This document shows, piece by piece, positions 27,851 through 36,384 of a stretch of 64,000 nucleotides of DNA. The translations under genes and the position numbers were made by a program. The stretch spans positions 807,501-871,500 of the forward strand of contig NZ_AP023367.1 in NCBI RefSeq assembly GCF_014218335.1. Direction: 5' to 3'. The notes below the pieces were generated by a model. It was given only the letters and a program-made list of their open reading frames with translations, was not told where the DNA came from and did not search any database. The stretch's first letter is position 1. Each line of letters opens with the position of its first letter. The DNA comes from Anaerocolumna cellulosilytica. GTDB lineage: Bacteria; Bacillota; Clostridia; Lachnospirales; Lachnospiraceae.

Positions 27851-28000
27851 CTTTTAGGGGAGTTTTTTTACAGCCCCTTACATTGCCGGATATGTCTGTA
27901 ATCTTTAGGGGCGGCAAACCATTCTCAGCCAGATAAGAATGAGTAGTACGGAATGTTGGGGCATAGATTTTTACGCCATTGTGGGAGGATACCGTCATAA

Positions 28001-28486
28001 TCAATTATTAAATATTTCATTTTTTTCCATTTCTCTAATTAGATTTATCATCTCAATAGCTCCGACTGCGCAATCAAATCCTTTGTTACCCGCTTTAGTT
28101 CCGGCACGTTCAATTGCCTGTTCAATATTTTCTGTTGTAAGTACGCCGAACATTACAGGTGTGTCACTGTTTAGAGACACATGTGCAATCCCCTTTGATA
28201 CTTCACTGCAAACATAGTCATAGTGGGTTGTGCTCCCGCGGATTACAGCACCTAAACATATGATTGCATCATAATTTTTGCTTTTTGCCATTTTTGAAGC
28301 TATAAGAGGTATTTCAAAAGCACCAGGTACCCATGCGACTTCAATGTTGTCCTCTTTCACTTCATGCCTTACTAAAGCATCTACAGCACCTCCAAGCAGC
28401 TTAGAGGTAATAAATTCATTAAATCTTGCAGCAATAATGCCTATTTTAATGTCTTGTGATACTAATTTTCCTTCATAAATTTTCAT
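28001..28486 (-). CDS. ribH: 6,7-dimethyl-8-ribityllumazine synthase
   Basis: A 161-residue enzyme joining 5-amino-6-ribitylaminouracil with dihydroxybutanone phosphate in the penultimate riboflavin step; it usually forms a 60-subunit capsid or pentamer. Visible signatures are [15 protein letters not shown] near the N-terminus, [26 protein letters not shown] and [12 protein letters not shown]. The residues of the GAVIRGxTxHxD stretch bind the phosphate substrate. It is the last gene of the rib operon, 14 nt after ribBA. Confidence 0.97.
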   Translation of the reverse strand: MKIYEGKLVSQDIKIGIIAARFNEFITSKLLGGAVDALVRHEVKEDNIEVAWVPGAFEIPLIASKMAKSKNYDAIICLGAVIRGSTTHYDYVCSEVSKGIAHVSLNSDTPVMFGVLTTENIEQAIERAGTKAGNKGFDCAVGAIEMINLIREMEKNEIFNN

Positions 28487-28500
28487 AATAATCTCCCTTC

Positions 28501-29700
28501 TTATACATTTATATAATGACCCATTTTGGATTGTTTTGTTTTTAGATAGTGTTTATCGTACTCGTTTGATTCTATTTCTATCGGTACACGCTCGGTAATT
28601 GCAATTCCAAAATCAGAAATCTGATATACCTTATCAGGATTATTTGTAATAAGCCGCATTGTTTTTACGCCTAAGTCACGAAGTATTTGTGCACCGATAT
28701 AATATTCTCTTAAATCCTCTTTAAATCCAAGTGCAAGGTTTGCATCGACAGTATCCATACCTTGACTTTGCAGCTCATAAGCTTTTAATTTATTGAGAAG
28801 ACCTATACCTCTTCCTTCCTGTCTCATATACAAAAGAATACCACGTCCCTCTTTTTCAATCATTTTCATAGCCATAGCTAACTGTTCGCCGCAATCGCAA
28901 CGTAAAGAATGGAACACATCACCAGTTAAGCATTCTGAATGAACCCGGCATAAAACCTCTTGTCCAGTAGTAATATCACCCTTTACCAAAGCTACATGGT
29001 GTTCACCGTTTATCTTATTCCTATACCCATAAGCGTGAAATTTACCAAAGGAGGTTGGTAACAAAGGACTAGCAACACGTTCTACCAAATGGTCAAACAT
29101 TTTACGATAATTCTGTAATGCTTTTATGGTAATAAACTTCAAGTTCCACTTTTGCGCCAGCTCCATTAGTTCAGGCGTGCGCATCATATGCCCGTCTTCA
29201 CCCATGACTTCACAGCACAAACCACATTCTTTCAGCCCAGCAAGTCGCATTAAATCTATGGTAGCTTCCGTATGACCATCTCGTTCCAGAACACCATTAT
29301 TTTTCGCAAGAAGAGGGAACATATGTCCTGGACGGCGAAAATCTTCCGGCTTAGCGTTCTCATCAACTGTTTTAAGAGCAGTGATGCTTCGCTCCGCTGC
29401 GGAGATACCAGTAGTGGTATCGATATGGTCAATTGAAACGGTAAAAGCGGTTGTGTGATTGTCGGTATTGTTTGATACCATTTGAGGAAACTCAAGACGA
29501 GTGCAAATTTCTTCACTCATAGGCATGCAGATTAATCCTTTACCATGCATAGCCATAAAATTAATATTTTCTGTCGTGGCAAATTCTGCTGCACAGATAA
29601 AATCACCTTCATTTTCACGGCTTTCGTCATCTGTAACAAGAATGATTTCCCCTTTTTGTAAGGCTTCCAAGGCTTCAGGGATTGTGTTAAAATTAAACAT
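28501..29700 (-). CDS. ribBA: Bifunctional DHBP synthase / GTP cyclohydrolase II
   Basis: A 399-residue fusion. Residues 1-200 are 3,4-dihydroxy-2-butanone-4-phosphate synthase ([14 protein letters not shown] metal-binding loop, [21 protein letters not shown]). Residues 205-399 are GTP cyclohydrolase II, with the zinc ligands in [18 protein letters not shown] and the RQEGRGIGL motif. It supplies both precursors for riboflavin. An AGGAGG-type site precedes the start. It lies between ribE and ribH. Confidence 0.97.
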   Translation of the reverse strand: MFNFNTIPEALEALQKGEIILVTDDESRENEGDFICAAEFATTENINFMAMHGKGLICMPMSEEICTRLEFPQMVSNNTDNHTTAFTVSIDHIDTTTGISAAERSITALKTVDENAKPEDFRRPGHMFPLLAKNNGVLERDGHTEATIDLMRLAGLKECGLCCEVMGEDGHMMRTPELMELAQKWNLKFITIKALQNYRKMFDHLVERVASPLLPTSFGKFHAYGYRNKINGEHHVALVKGDITTGQEVLCRVHSECLTGDVFHSLRCDCGEQLAMAMKMIEKEGRGILLYMRQEGRGIGLLNKLKAYELQSQGMDTVDANLALGFKEDLREYYIGAQILRDLGVKTMRLITNNPDKVYQISDFGIAITERVPIEIESNEYDKHYLKTKQSKMGHYINV

Positions 29701-29709
29701 AAAGACCTC

Positions 29710-30339
29710 CTAAAATCCATTTTTTATTAAAAGCTCCTTGTTAATACCATTGCTATTCTGTGTAAATTTTTCAATATACTTCCCAATGATGTCATTTTCC
29801 AGATTTACAAAACAACCTATTTTTTTTTCAGATAGTGTGGTGTACTTAGCAGTATATGGAATCACCGACACTGAAAAGCTGTCATGTGTTATTTTTGCAA
29901 TGGTAAGGCTGATGCCATCTATGACAATTGAGCCTTTTTCAATGATATACTGCATGATTCCTGGGCTGGTTTTAATAGTATACCAAATTGCAATATCGTC
30001 TTTTTTAATGGATACGATTTTACCGGTACCATCGATATGTCCGGATACAATATGGCCACCAAATCTTCCGTTTACAGGCATTGCACGTTCAAGATTAACT
30101 CTACTTCCGCTGTTCAAGCTTCCAAGTGAAGATTTTAATAATGTTTCATTCATCACATCAGCAGAAAAAGAAGCATTGCTTATGGCGGTTACGGTAAGGC
30201 ATACACCGTTTGTTGCAACACTGTCGCCAAGCTTTAAATCCTCTAATATTTTACTGCATGCAAGTGTTAAAATTGCAGATTTCGCACCCTTTTTAATATT
30301 GTTAATAATACCTACTTCTTCAATTATTCCGGTAAACAT
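29710..30339 (-). CDS. ribE: Riboflavin synthase alpha subunit
   Basis: About 209 residues from MFTGIIEEVG (30339). Two homologous lumazine-binding domains are seen, each with a GxSVAxNGVCLTV- or GSIVIDGISLTI-type strand. It dismutates two lumazines into riboflavin. The first 15 codons of a longer frame are excluded because all family members begin MFTGIIE and AAGGAG lies upstream of this ATG, though with a longish 13-nt gap. It overlaps the end of ribD by 16 nt. Confidence 0.95.
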   Translation of the reverse strand: MFTGIIEEVGIINNIKKGAKSAILTLACSKILEDLKLGDSVATNGVCLTVTAISNASFSADVMNETLLKSSLGSLNSGSRVNLERAMPVNGRFGGHIVSGHIDGTGKIVSIKKDDIAIWYTIKTSPGIMQYIIEKGSIVIDGISLTIAKITHDSFSVSVIPYTAKYTTLSEKKIGCFVNLENDIIGKYIEKFTQNSNGINKELLIKNGF

Positions 30340-31427
30340 GTATAAGCTACATCTCCTTCTATAAGAATGTCTTCGCCAAACCATGTGATTGTTTGGTTCA
30401 TCAATAAAAAGCAGTTACTGACTTCTTGGATACCAATGCCACTTACAGGCGTTTTTGATTGGCTGCCTCCGAATAACTTCGGTGCTATATATATTTGTAT
30501 TTTATTTACAATATTGCTTTGTAAAGCTGAAAAATTTAAGGTGGAACCTCCTTCTAAAAAGATACTGTCAATACCTATCTTTCCAAGTTGAAGCATTAAA
30601 TGGTTTAAATCAATATGATTATCCATTAGATTAATATTAATAATTTCACAGCCTTGAGCATGGTAGAGATTTTGCTTTTCTCTATTGTCACAAGCAGTAG
30701 CAATAATGGTTTTTACTTCTTTTGCGGTGGTAACAATAGTAGATTCTAGAGGAGTATTTAAATTTGTGTCACAAATAATGCGTATTGGGTTCCTGCCTCC
30801 ATCCATGCGGCAAGTAAGGGTGGGATTGTCAGCAATTACTGTGCCTACCCCAATCATAATAGAAGTATACCGGTTTCGACTTTTGTGAACATTTTCTCTA
30901 GCTTTTATCCCTGTAATCCATTTAGAAGTTCCATTTGTAGTTGCAATTTTTCCATCCATTGTCATTGCATATTTCATTACAACATATGGTGTTTTTGTTT
31001 GTATGTAATGAAAGAAAACCTCGTTAAGTTCCATACATTTATCCTCTAATATACCTATAACTACATCAATTCCTGCCTCGCGAAGAATAGCAGCCCCTTT
31101 TCCTGACATTAAAGAGTTGGGATCCAAACAACCGATGACTACTTTTTTTATACCATTCTGTATGATAGCATCAGTACAAGGAGGGGTTTTCCCATAATGG
31201 CAGCAAGGTTCTAAGGTGACGTACATGGTGGCACCGTTTGGACTTTCTCTGCAATTACTAAGTGCATTTCGTTCGGCGTGCCATCCGCCGTATATTTCAT
31301 GCCATCCCCGTCCGATTATTTTTCCTTCCTTTACAATAATTGCTCCCACCATGGGGTTCGGATTTACAAAACCGATACCTTTTTTTGCAAGAGTAAGAGC
31401 GAGGTTCATATAATTTTCATCAGTCAT
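30324..31427 (-). CDS. ribD: Bifunctional deaminase / reductase RibD
   Basis: A 367-residue riboflavin enzyme. The N-terminal cytidine-deaminase-like domain has the zinc motif HAERNAL and PCCHYGKTPPC. The C-terminal domain is a dihydrofolate-reductase-like NADPH reductase (VVMKYAMTMDGKIAT, DNPTLTCR, IFLEGGSTLNFS). It performs deamination and then side-chain reduction of the pyrimidine. It is the first gene after the FMN riboswitch, so its transcription is controlled directly by FMN. Confidence 0.97.
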   Translation of the reverse strand: MTDENYMNLALTLAKKGIGFVNPNPMVGAIIVKEGKIIGRGWHEIYGGWHAERNALSNCRESPNGATMYVTLEPCCHYGKTPPCTDAIIQNGIKKVVIGCLDPNSLMSGKGAAILREAGIDVVIGILEDKCMELNEVFFHYIQTKTPYVVMKYAMTMDGKIATTNGTSKWITGIKARENVHKSRNRYTSIMIGVGTVIADNPTLTCRMDGGRNPIRIICDTNLNTPLESTIVTTAKEVKTIIATACDNREKQNLYHAQGCEIININLMDNHIDLNHLMLQLGKIGIDSIFLEGGSTLNFSALQSNIVNKIQIYIAPKLFGGSQSKTPVSGIGIQEVSNCFLLMNQTITWFGEDILIEGDVAYTCLPE

Positions 31428-31448
31428 ATTATGATTCCTCCAAAATAA

Positions 31449-31486
31449 AAAACTGCCTTAAACATACATGTTCAAGGCAGTTTTTT
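31449..31486 (-). terminator. Riboswitch terminator 2, just before ribD
   Basis: On the minus strand AACTGCCTTGAACAT pairs with ATGTTTAAGGCAGTT, followed by TTTTATTTTG. Canonical terminator directly upstream of the ribD start, expected to form when FMN is bound. Confidence 0.85.
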
Positions 31487-31511
31487 ACAATGATAGTTTA
31501 TCTTTAAAAAC

Positions 31512-31544
31512 AAAAAACTCTGAAATGAATCAATCATTCCAGAG
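31512..31544 (-). terminator. Riboswitch terminator 1
   Basis: On the minus strand CTCTGGAATGA (31544-31534) pairs with TCATTTCAGAG (31528-31518), followed by TTTTTTG. It lies between the aptamer and terminator 2, giving two terminators in tandem. Alternatively it is an anti-terminator-related hairpin. Confidence 0.7.
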
Positions 31545-31578
31545 CAATATTCAAAAGAAAAACCTAAAGAGGTTTAAA

Positions 31579-31687
31579 ATCTTCTTTCATCCAGACTTTA
31601 CTGTCGGCTTCGGAATTTCACCGAATCATACCTTGCGGTTCGTGGGCTATACCACCGGTAGGGAATTTCACCCTGCCCTGAAGATAC
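31579..31687 (-). promoter_or_regulatory. FMN riboswitch (RFN element)
   Basis: The conserved RFN blocks are all present on the minus strand: TTCAGGGCAGGGTGAAATTC at the 5' side, CCCTACCGGTGGT, GATTCGGTGAAATTCCGA, and GCCGACAGTAAAGTCTGGAT near the 3' side, ending GAAAGAAG. It binds FMN and represses the rib operon when FMN is plentiful. Confidence 0.97.
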
Positions 31688-31703
31688 ATATTAATTTAAT
31701 CGG

Positions 31704-31732
31704 ATTATAGCATCCCTAATCATTGTTGTCAA
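31704..31732 (-). promoter_or_regulatory. Sigma-A promoter of the rib operon
   Basis: On the minus strand TTGACA (31732-31727), a 17-bp spacer and TATAAT (31709-31704): a consensus promoter. Transcription would begin about 10-15 nt before the RFN element. Confidence 0.9.
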
Positions 31733-31951
31733 ATAGAATTTTCATTAAATTGGATATATTAGAGAATCTATGAAAAATGAGTGATTCATAGTTAAGCAGA
31801 ATATCGTAATTGTAGAGCAGGTAGTGCTTGCGTGTTTCACTGTAAATGTTTAATAATGACTGTTGTTGTCGCTTCGTAAAGTGGAAAAAACTTACACTAC
31901 GGGTGCAACATCCTGTTATATTAGATGTGATAGAAAGATTGTAAAATTTAA

Positions 31952-31981
31952 TTGACAAATAGTGGTTATGCCAATTATAAT
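31952..31981 (+). promoter_or_regulatory. Promoter of the TetR-family gene
   Basis: TTGACA (31952-31957), an 18-bp spacer and TATAAT (31976-31981). The -35 and most of the spacer are identical with the promoter at 36250 (22 identical bases in all). Confidence 0.85.
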
Positions 31982-32005
31982 AACATTGTTATATAACGGT
32001 GTTAT
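31980..32005 (+). promoter_or_regulatory. Probable TetR operator (26-bp palindrome)
   Basis: ATAACATTGTTAT (31980-31992) is followed directly by ATAACGGTGTTAT (31993-32005); the arms are complementary at 11 of 13 positions. It overlaps the -10 and start site of the TetR-family gene, as expected for autorepression. Confidence 0.75.
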
Positions 32006-32024
32006 AATTAAAGGAGAATTCGTA

Positions 32025-32519
32025 ATGCCACCTAAAAAACAGATTAATAAGTACCAAATTATAGAAAAAGCTTTTGAAATGGTTCGACATGAGGGCTATA
32101 AATCATTAACAGCAAGAAAGTTGGCAAAAGAACTTAACTGCTCGACGCAGCCCATCTATCAAGCTTTTACGGACATGAAAGAACTTAAAATTGAACTTAT
32201 CAAAAAAGCACAGGAAAAAATGTTGCAATATATTATGGATAGAAGTGATACTTCAATGCCTACAGAGCTTACATATATTTTAGCATATATTCAGTTTGCA
32301 GGAGAGGAGAAGTATCTGTTTCAATTGATCTTTACTTCAGGGGGAGTAAATATAAATGTGATAAATGAACTGGGGTTTTCTGGTATGGAATTAAATCTGA
32401 ATATGATTATTTATGCAAATGGTATTATAATGATGCTGGCATTCAATTCTTTTGAACTTTCAAATGAGAGTATTAAGAATATGCTTATACATGCATACGA
32501 GTTATTTGAGAATAAATAG
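32025..32519 (+). CDS. TetR-family transcriptional regulator
   Basis: A 164-residue regulator. The N-terminal helix-turn-helix is clear: KYQIIEKAFEMVRHEGYKSLTARKLAKELNCSTQPIYQAF, in the usual TetR arrangement. The C-terminal ligand domain is short and of the WHG-like type with two hydrophobic helices. Start 32025 (MPPKKQ) has AAAGGAG upstream; a longer frame from 31962 would run through the operator and is rejected. It probably represses itself and perhaps the acyltransferase gene that follows 127 nt later. Confidence 0.88.
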   Translation: MPPKKQINKYQIIEKAFEMVRHEGYKSLTARKLAKELNCSTQPIYQAFTDMKELKIELIKKAQEKMLQYIMDRSDTSMPTELTYILAYIQFAGEEKYLFQLIFTSGGVNINVINELGFSGMELNLNMIIYANGIIMMLAFNSFELSNESIKNMLIHAYELFENK

Positions 32520-32646
32520 TAAGGCATAGGTTGTTGTTCTAGTCTAATCCAATTGGACGAAAATTACAAATAGTATGGAGTTAAGTTTTATTGAAAGTCA
32601 TCACGATAAGAGGCTTAATGAATAAGTACTCAGGATAGGAGAAAAC

Positions 32647-33912
32647 ATGGAGAAGACTAAGATTGACAAGGAAAGGACATGGATATTTTCACCGGTTAAT
32701 AATATTTCACTAAAAATAGATCTAAAAGGCAGTATTTTAGAAGAACAGCTTAAAGAAGCCATTAGAGACACTATCAATCATTATGACATGTTACACCAAA
32801 AAATAATAATAGATAATGAAGGAAATGCATATTACCAGAAAGCAGAGCTTTTTGAACCTGTTATAGACTCTATGGGAAGTGATTGGAGAGAGGTAGCTAG
32901 AGAACAGGAAAAACATCCTTTTGCAATTGATAAGGGTGAATTTATTCGTTTCTTTTATAGTAAAGCAGAAACAGGAATGACTCTTTTAATAATCGCTCAT
33001 CACATTGCAGGCGATGGTATTTCATTTACATACTTTGTACAAGATATTATGCGCGCTATATCTGGAGAAAAGATTGAGTATAAGAAACTAGAGTTATATA
33101 ATATGGATAAACTTCCGAAAGAAGCAAGCTTACGCGCCCCTATTGCATGGCTCATAAAGTACATGAATAGTAAATGGAAGAAAACCGGAAGGAAATTTGA
33201 TTTTGATGACTATTATAATATGTATGATAAATATTGGAATAACCGAGAAACGCTTATTTATACTTATAGTTTAGAAGATGAAATGTATGACTCAATCTGC
33301 AGGTATTCAATCGAAAATAATGTCACCATAAATTCTATGATAACAACAGCATTTATACGGGCAAGTAGTGAGCTTTGCGATGTGGGAATGGCAGCAAGTA
33401 TTAGGGAAAAGGGCTTTAGCGGAATGGGAAATTACGCAACCGGAATTTCAGTAAAGTATCGATATATTGAAAAAACCAGCTTCGTTGAGAATGCAAAAAT
33501 GGTGCAGAAAAAAATATATGACAAATTAGATGATACCTCGAAGCGCTATTTTTTACTTCAATTTATGAGAAGTATTGAACCAACACTAATTGATGCCATT
33601 TATTTCAATGCATGCAATGCTTATAATAATAAAACGGCTGAAACTTTTAGTAAGATGTTTGGATATAACGGTAATCCGAAAGGGATTAGTATAACGAACC
33701 TTACAAAATTGCCAATAGAGACTAAATACGGAACTTATGAAATTGTTGACTTTACTTTTGTCCCGCCATTAGTACTGAATGCCAGAAGAATTATCGGTGT
33801 TGCATCAATAGGAAATAAAATGGTACTATCATTACATTTGAATAAAGACGCAGAAGTAAAGGAGCATCGAGAATTCTTTTATAAGGGGATGGAGTATTTA
33901 AAGAATTTATAA
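32647..33912 (+). CDS. Condensation-domain-like acyltransferase
   Basis: A 421-residue protein of the chloramphenicol acetyltransferase/NRPS condensation superfamily. The catalytic HHxxxDG motif is intact (AHHIAGDG, near residues 118-125), and a DFTFVPPLVLNARR segment corresponds to the distal DFGWG-like region. Stand-alone members (PapA5, alcohol O-acetyltransferases) transfer acyl groups to alcohols or amines. No carrier protein, adenylation or ketosynthase gene is nearby, so its partner and substrate are unknown. AGGAGAAAAC precedes the start. Likely regulated by the TetR protein upstream. Confidence 0.8.
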   Translation: MEKTKIDKERTWIFSPVNNISLKIDLKGSILEEQLKEAIRDTINHYDMLHQKIIIDNEGNAYYQKAELFEPVIDSMGSDWREVAREQEKHPFAIDKGEFIRFFYSKAETGMTLLIIAHHIAGDGISFTYFVQDIMRAISGEKIEYKKLELYNMDKLPKEASLRAPIAWLIKYMNSKWKKTGRKFDFDDYYNMYDKYWNNRETLIYTYSLEDEMYDSICRYSIENNVTINSMITTAFIRASSELCDVGMAASIREKGFSGMGNYATGISVKYRYIEKTSFVENAKMVQKKIYDKLDDTSKRYFLLQFMRSIEPTLIDAIYFNACNAYNNKTAETFSKMFGYNGNPKGISITNLTKLPIETKYGTYEIVDFTFVPPLVLNARRIIGVASIGNKMVLSLHLNKDAEVKEHREFFYKGMEYLKNL

Positions 33913-34091
33913 TAATGTACAGCTGCCCTTCGCGTTGTGTATTAATGTTACTTATTTATATAAAATAAATAGAATAGCTATGTTTGTACGCTACTTGTGT
34001 AATTTATGATTCTGAAAATGCAACTTAGTGGTTAGTTTATTGTTTTGATTATTATAAACATATAATCAAGGCAGAAAGAGAGGAATCGATT

Positions 34092-34736
34092 ATGAAAACA
34101 AATATTTCGAAAAAAGAAAATACGGCAATGGATTATTTAGAGTATGCTCTTTATGCCTTTGGCGGCTTGGGACTAGAAATCTTGGTGATGATGTTAGAAA
34201 ACCGCTTTTGGGGTGTTCAGAGTGGAGAATGGACGGTGATGCAGCATGTCATACATTGGAGTATTACTTGTTTGATTTGGGGTGTAATTGGATATGCACT
34301 TTTAAAGAAGGCTTTAAAAATACGTACCGAAAATAGAAAAATAAATTGGTATGCAGCTGGGGCAATTATTATAGCTTCAATTGTTTATACCTCCGTAACT
34401 TGGAAGGGGTTTAAGCCGGCAATAGAATTGCATAACAATGGGATTGTTAAATTTGCAGCACAGTACATTTATTATGCTGTTGAAAGTTTGCTTATATTGC
34501 TAATAATCGTCCACGGACAAAAGGCATTTGAAAAATGGTTCAAAAATACAAAACATATTCCATTTGGAGCTTTACTCCTTGCTATGACTTGGGGAATTAT
34601 TCATATATTGACCCAAGGTGTGGCAACTGGAATTTATGCCTGTATTCAAGCTATATCATTTGGCTGTATTTATCTTGTATTAAACAAGGACATCAAATAT
34701 TCTTATATAGCGATTACATTTATGTTCATGCTATAA
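34092..34736 (+). CDS. Six-TM membrane protein, distantly CPBP-like
   Basis: A 214-residue protein with six to seven hydrophobic segments. The segment LLAMTWGIIHILTQGVATG has the W/F-x-x-x-H plus small-residue pattern seen in CPBP-family intramembrane proteases, and YYAVESLLI may hold a glutamate, but the classical EExxxR motif is not visible, so membership and activity are uncertain. GAGAGG precedes the start. It stands alone between the acyltransferase and the HTH-methyltransferase gene. Confidence 0.6.
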   Translation: MKTNISKKENTAMDYLEYALYAFGGLGLEILVMMLENRFWGVQSGEWTVMQHVIHWSITCLIWGVIGYALLKKALKIRTENRKINWYAAGAIIIASIVYTSVTWKGFKPAIELHNNGIVKFAAQYIYYAVESLLILLIIVHGQKAFEKWFKNTKHIPFGALLLAMTWGIIHILTQGVATGIYACIQAISFGCIYLVLNKDIKYSYIAITFMFML

Positions 34737-34836
34737 TATCCCCTTTAATTCACCTAAACAGCGAGTAATTTCACGGTTTGCGTTATTTTATCATTTACCT
34801 AGAAATGGTATTATAAAAGCAGGAGGTAAGTCATAT

Positions 34837-35952
34837 ATGGCAAAAGTTAATATTAAAATAGCAGAATTAAGAAAACAAAAACAAATTGGGCAGCAGGAAT
34901 TGGCAGAAGTATTAGGAGTGACGTATCAATCAGTCAGTAAATGGGAAACAGGTACAACAATGCCGGATATCACGTTATTGCCTGCTATATCGGAGTATTT
35001 TAAAGTATCTGTTGATGAATTACTGGGATTGAAACCCCTATGTGAACAACAATACATGCAGCGTAATACAGATGACAGAACCAGTTGGAATGAGAGTACG
35101 GATAAGTTATTTCAGAACAGGAAGAATTTTTGGAACGAGGATTATCTAAAGTTCCTTGTTGAAAATGTATGGCACATTACATCACCTATTAGTGTAATTG
35201 ACTTTTGGTGTGGGGATGGATATTTAGGTAAAAAATTACTTGAAGTATTGCCTAAGGGTAGTTCCTATACAGGAATTGATAACACCTACTTTATTAAAAA
35301 AGCAACAGAAACGTTTATGGATACTGACATATCTACGGAGTTTATTGAATCAGACCTATATAATATTAATATCGACAAAAAGTTTGACTTAGCCATTTGC
35401 CAGGCATGTTTGAGGCATCTAAATCGGCCAATGGAAGTACTGGCTAATATGGCAGAGGTGGTTAGAATAGGCGGGATGGTTGTCTGCGTAGAAGTGAACA
35501 GAGAATTTGAGAACGTTGGGACATATATTGATGGGATTAACTATGATGATTTGTGTACAAATTTTGATTACCATCCATTGTGGAAAACTGAATTAGAGAA
35601 TGAGGGAAGGGATTATGCAATTGGAATGCGCCTGCCGTTTTATATGGAGCAGTTAGGTTTACAGGATATCAATGTAAGAATGAATGATAAAGTTATGTTT
35701 ACTTCAGCACAAAATTCAGATTATCAGAAAGATTTGCAGGAATTTATGCAGATAAATGGTTGGGACAAAATAAGAGGAATAATAGAAAATGAAAGCCTAA
35801 TTGAGTTTTTTATGAACAGAGGGATTGCAAGAGTGGATGCAGAAAAGTTTGTAATGATGCAAGCTAAGATAGCTCATCACTTAACCCAAACAGAGATAAA
35901 GAAATCTATCTTAAAAGTTCAGGGGTTAATGATTACATATGGAATTAAATAA
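34837..35952 (+). CDS. HTH (Xre/Cro) regulator fused to a SAM methyltransferase
   Basis: A 371-residue two-domain protein. Residues 5-62 are an HTH_3 DNA-binding domain (IAELRKQKQIGQQELAEVLG, then TYQSVSKWETG), ending DELLGLKPL. Residues about 115-230 are a class I methyltransferase: the SAM-binding motif I is VIDFWCGDGYLGKKLLE, then YTGIDN (motif II), and FDLAICQACLRHLN (motif post-II). A DNA-binding domain joined to a small-molecule-type methyltransferase occurs in some Firmicutes regulators of unknown role. AGGAGG precedes the start, and a terminator follows. Confidence 0.85.
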   Translation: MAKVNIKIAELRKQKQIGQQELAEVLGVTYQSVSKWETGTTMPDITLLPAISEYFKVSVDELLGLKPLCEQQYMQRNTDDRTSWNESTDKLFQNRKNFWNEDYLKFLVENVWHITSPISVIDFWCGDGYLGKKLLEVLPKGSSYTGIDNTYFIKKATETFMDTDISTEFIESDLYNINIDKKFDLAICQACLRHLNRPMEVLANMAEVVRIGGMVVCVEVNREFENVGTYIDGINYDDLCTNFDYHPLWKTELENEGRDYAIGMRLPFYMEQLGLQDINVRMNDKVMFTSAQNSDYQKDLQEFMQINGWDKIRGIIENESLIEFFMNRGIARVDAEKFVMMQAKIAHHLTQTEIKKSILKVQGLMITYGIK

Positions 35953-36013
35953 GGAAATGTATCATAAAAAGGATAGTATTTAATTAAATATTAGGTTATT
36001 TAAAAATTTTAAG

Positions 36014-36052
36014 TTCCATATTAATTAAGAGATTAGTTAATATGGAATTTTT
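36014..36052 (+). terminator. Terminator after the HTH-methyltransferase gene
   Basis: TTCCATATTAATTAA (36014-36028) pairs with TTAGTTAATATGGAA (36033-36047), then TTTTTG. A strong intrinsic terminator separating this gene from the carbohydrate locus. Confidence 0.9.
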
Positions 36053-36249
36053 GTATTTAGACTATTGGTATGTGAATCATACCAAATAATTCAACAAACA
36101 TGATGATAGTACCTAAAATGAACGTTAAGGAGTATTATATTTTGACTAAAACAATATGTAATATGAAAGGTAATTTTATTTGATGTGCAAATACTCCATT
36201 AAATAAACAAAAGGTTTATATATATTGTACAATAACACGAAAATAATAA

Positions 36250-36279
36250 TTGACAAATAGTGGTTATGTGTTATATTAT
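36250..36279 (+). promoter_or_regulatory. Promoter of the carbohydrate locus
   Basis: TTGACA (36250-36255), an 18-bp spacer and TATTAT (36274-36279). It is followed at once by a LacI-type operator. Its -35 and spacer share 22 bases with the TetR gene promoter at 31952. Confidence 0.8.
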
Positions 36280-36286
36280 ACTTATA

Positions 36287-36300
36287 TGAAATCGGTTACA
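36287..36300 (+). promoter_or_regulatory. LacI-type operator 1
   Basis: TGAAATCGGTTACA fits the LacI/GalR-family pattern TGnAAnCGnTTnCA with its central CG. It overlaps the transcription start region, so binding would block the promoter. Confidence 0.7.
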
Positions 36301-36347
36301 TATGGTATTATATTGTTCAAAATGATGAAGTTCATTTTATTAAAATG

Positions 36348-36361
36348 TGAAACCGATTACA
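36348..36361 (+). promoter_or_regulatory. LacI-type operator 2
   Basis: TGAAACCGATTACA, inside the leader between the promoter and the ribosome binding site. Read on the other strand it is TGTAATCGGTTTCA, nearly the same as the site before the GH35 gene. Its start is 61 bp from that of operator 1, allowing looping or a roadblock. Confidence 0.7.
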
Positions 36362-36384
36362 GGTTTAAAAAAGGAGGAAAGTTT

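Larger units (their letters stand above)
26057..27879 (-). mobile_element. IS1182-family insertion sequence
   Basis: Inverted ends AAGGGGCTGTAAAA (26057-26070) and its complement (27866-27879) flank one transposase gene on the minus strand. The element is about 1.82 kb, the usual size for IS1182. I could not establish a target duplication; the flanks read ...CCCTA and ACATT.... It lies between two convergent units, after the ppdK terminator and before the 3' end of ribH, so no gene is visibly broken. Confidence 0.88.
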
